From an uncultured Taibaiella sp. (GTDB lineage Bacteria > Bacteroidota > Bacteroidia > Chitinophagales > Chitinophagaceae), in contig CAMPJV010000117.1 of the NCBI GenBank assembly GCA_946886975.1, forward strand, positions 1 through 7,669: a DNA stretch of 7,669 bases. Direction: 5' to 3'. A program made the translations under genes and the position numbers. Positions 7,662 through 7,669 of this stretch are shown here, piece by piece. The first letter of the stretch is position 1. The number at the start of each line of letters is the position of its first letter. Below the pieces are notes generated by a model. That model was not told where the DNA came from, did not search any database, and saw nothing but the letters and a program-made list of their open reading frames with translations.

Positions 7662-7669
7662 CAAAGTAA
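7662..7669 (-). promoter_or_regulatory. Possible -7 element of the MaoC-like gene
   Basis: On the minus strand TTACTTTG matches TAnnTTTG at all but one fixed position. It ends 20 bases before the ATG at 7641, much like the fumC arrangement (21 bases). It touches the window edge, so the -33 element cannot be seen. Confidence 0.35.

Noticed and set aside
1..7669. A novel defence, mobile or biosynthetic system
   Set aside because: I found no transposase, integrase, nuclease, toxin-antitoxin pair, CRISPR repeats, direct repeats or biosynthetic enzymes. The recognisable genes are ordinary housekeeping or envelope genes in separate transcription units.

Overview
The window reads as a chromosomal segment of a member of the Bacteroidota, most like the Chitinophagaceae and relatives. 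The grounds are a secreted protein with a type IX secretion (T9SS) C-terminal sorting domain, a Bacteroidota-style -7 promoter element (TAnnTTTG) in front of fumarase, A/T-rich leaders with little or no Shine-Dalgarno sequence, and a base composition near one half G+C. The family assignment is inference; the phylum is well supported.

Layout, left to right. The 3' end of an unrecognised plus-strand gene (to 218) faces an orphan minus-strand gene for an exported 551-residue protein (278-1933). Across a 207-base divergent intergenic region lies a plus-strand gene for a large T9SS-exported, multi-domain, beta-rich protein (2141-4117). It converges on a minus-strand di-heme cytochrome c peroxidase/MauG-type gene (ending at 4216), and a 16-bp perfect hairpin between the two can terminate both. 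The peroxidase gene is divergent from class II fumarase, fumC (5275-6681), whose promoter sits in the short gap between them. A terminator follows fumC, then a small DUF4870 membrane protein gene (6767-7135). That gene converges on a minus-strand MaoC-like hot-dog hydratase gene (7228-7641), which has its own T-tailed terminator.

The genes look like independent single-gene transcription units, not one operon or pathway. Fumarase is core TCA metabolism, and the peroxidase handles peroxide or oxidative chemistry in the periplasm. The MaoC protein probably acts on acyl-CoA thioesters, and the two exported proteins belong to the cell-envelope or secreted set. I saw no mobile element, CRISPR array, tRNA/rRNA gene, phage gene or defence cassette. 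I do not see a previously undescribed system here. The points most worth a second look are the unrecognised exported protein, the fumC start and promoter arrangement, and the choice of start for the peroxidase.
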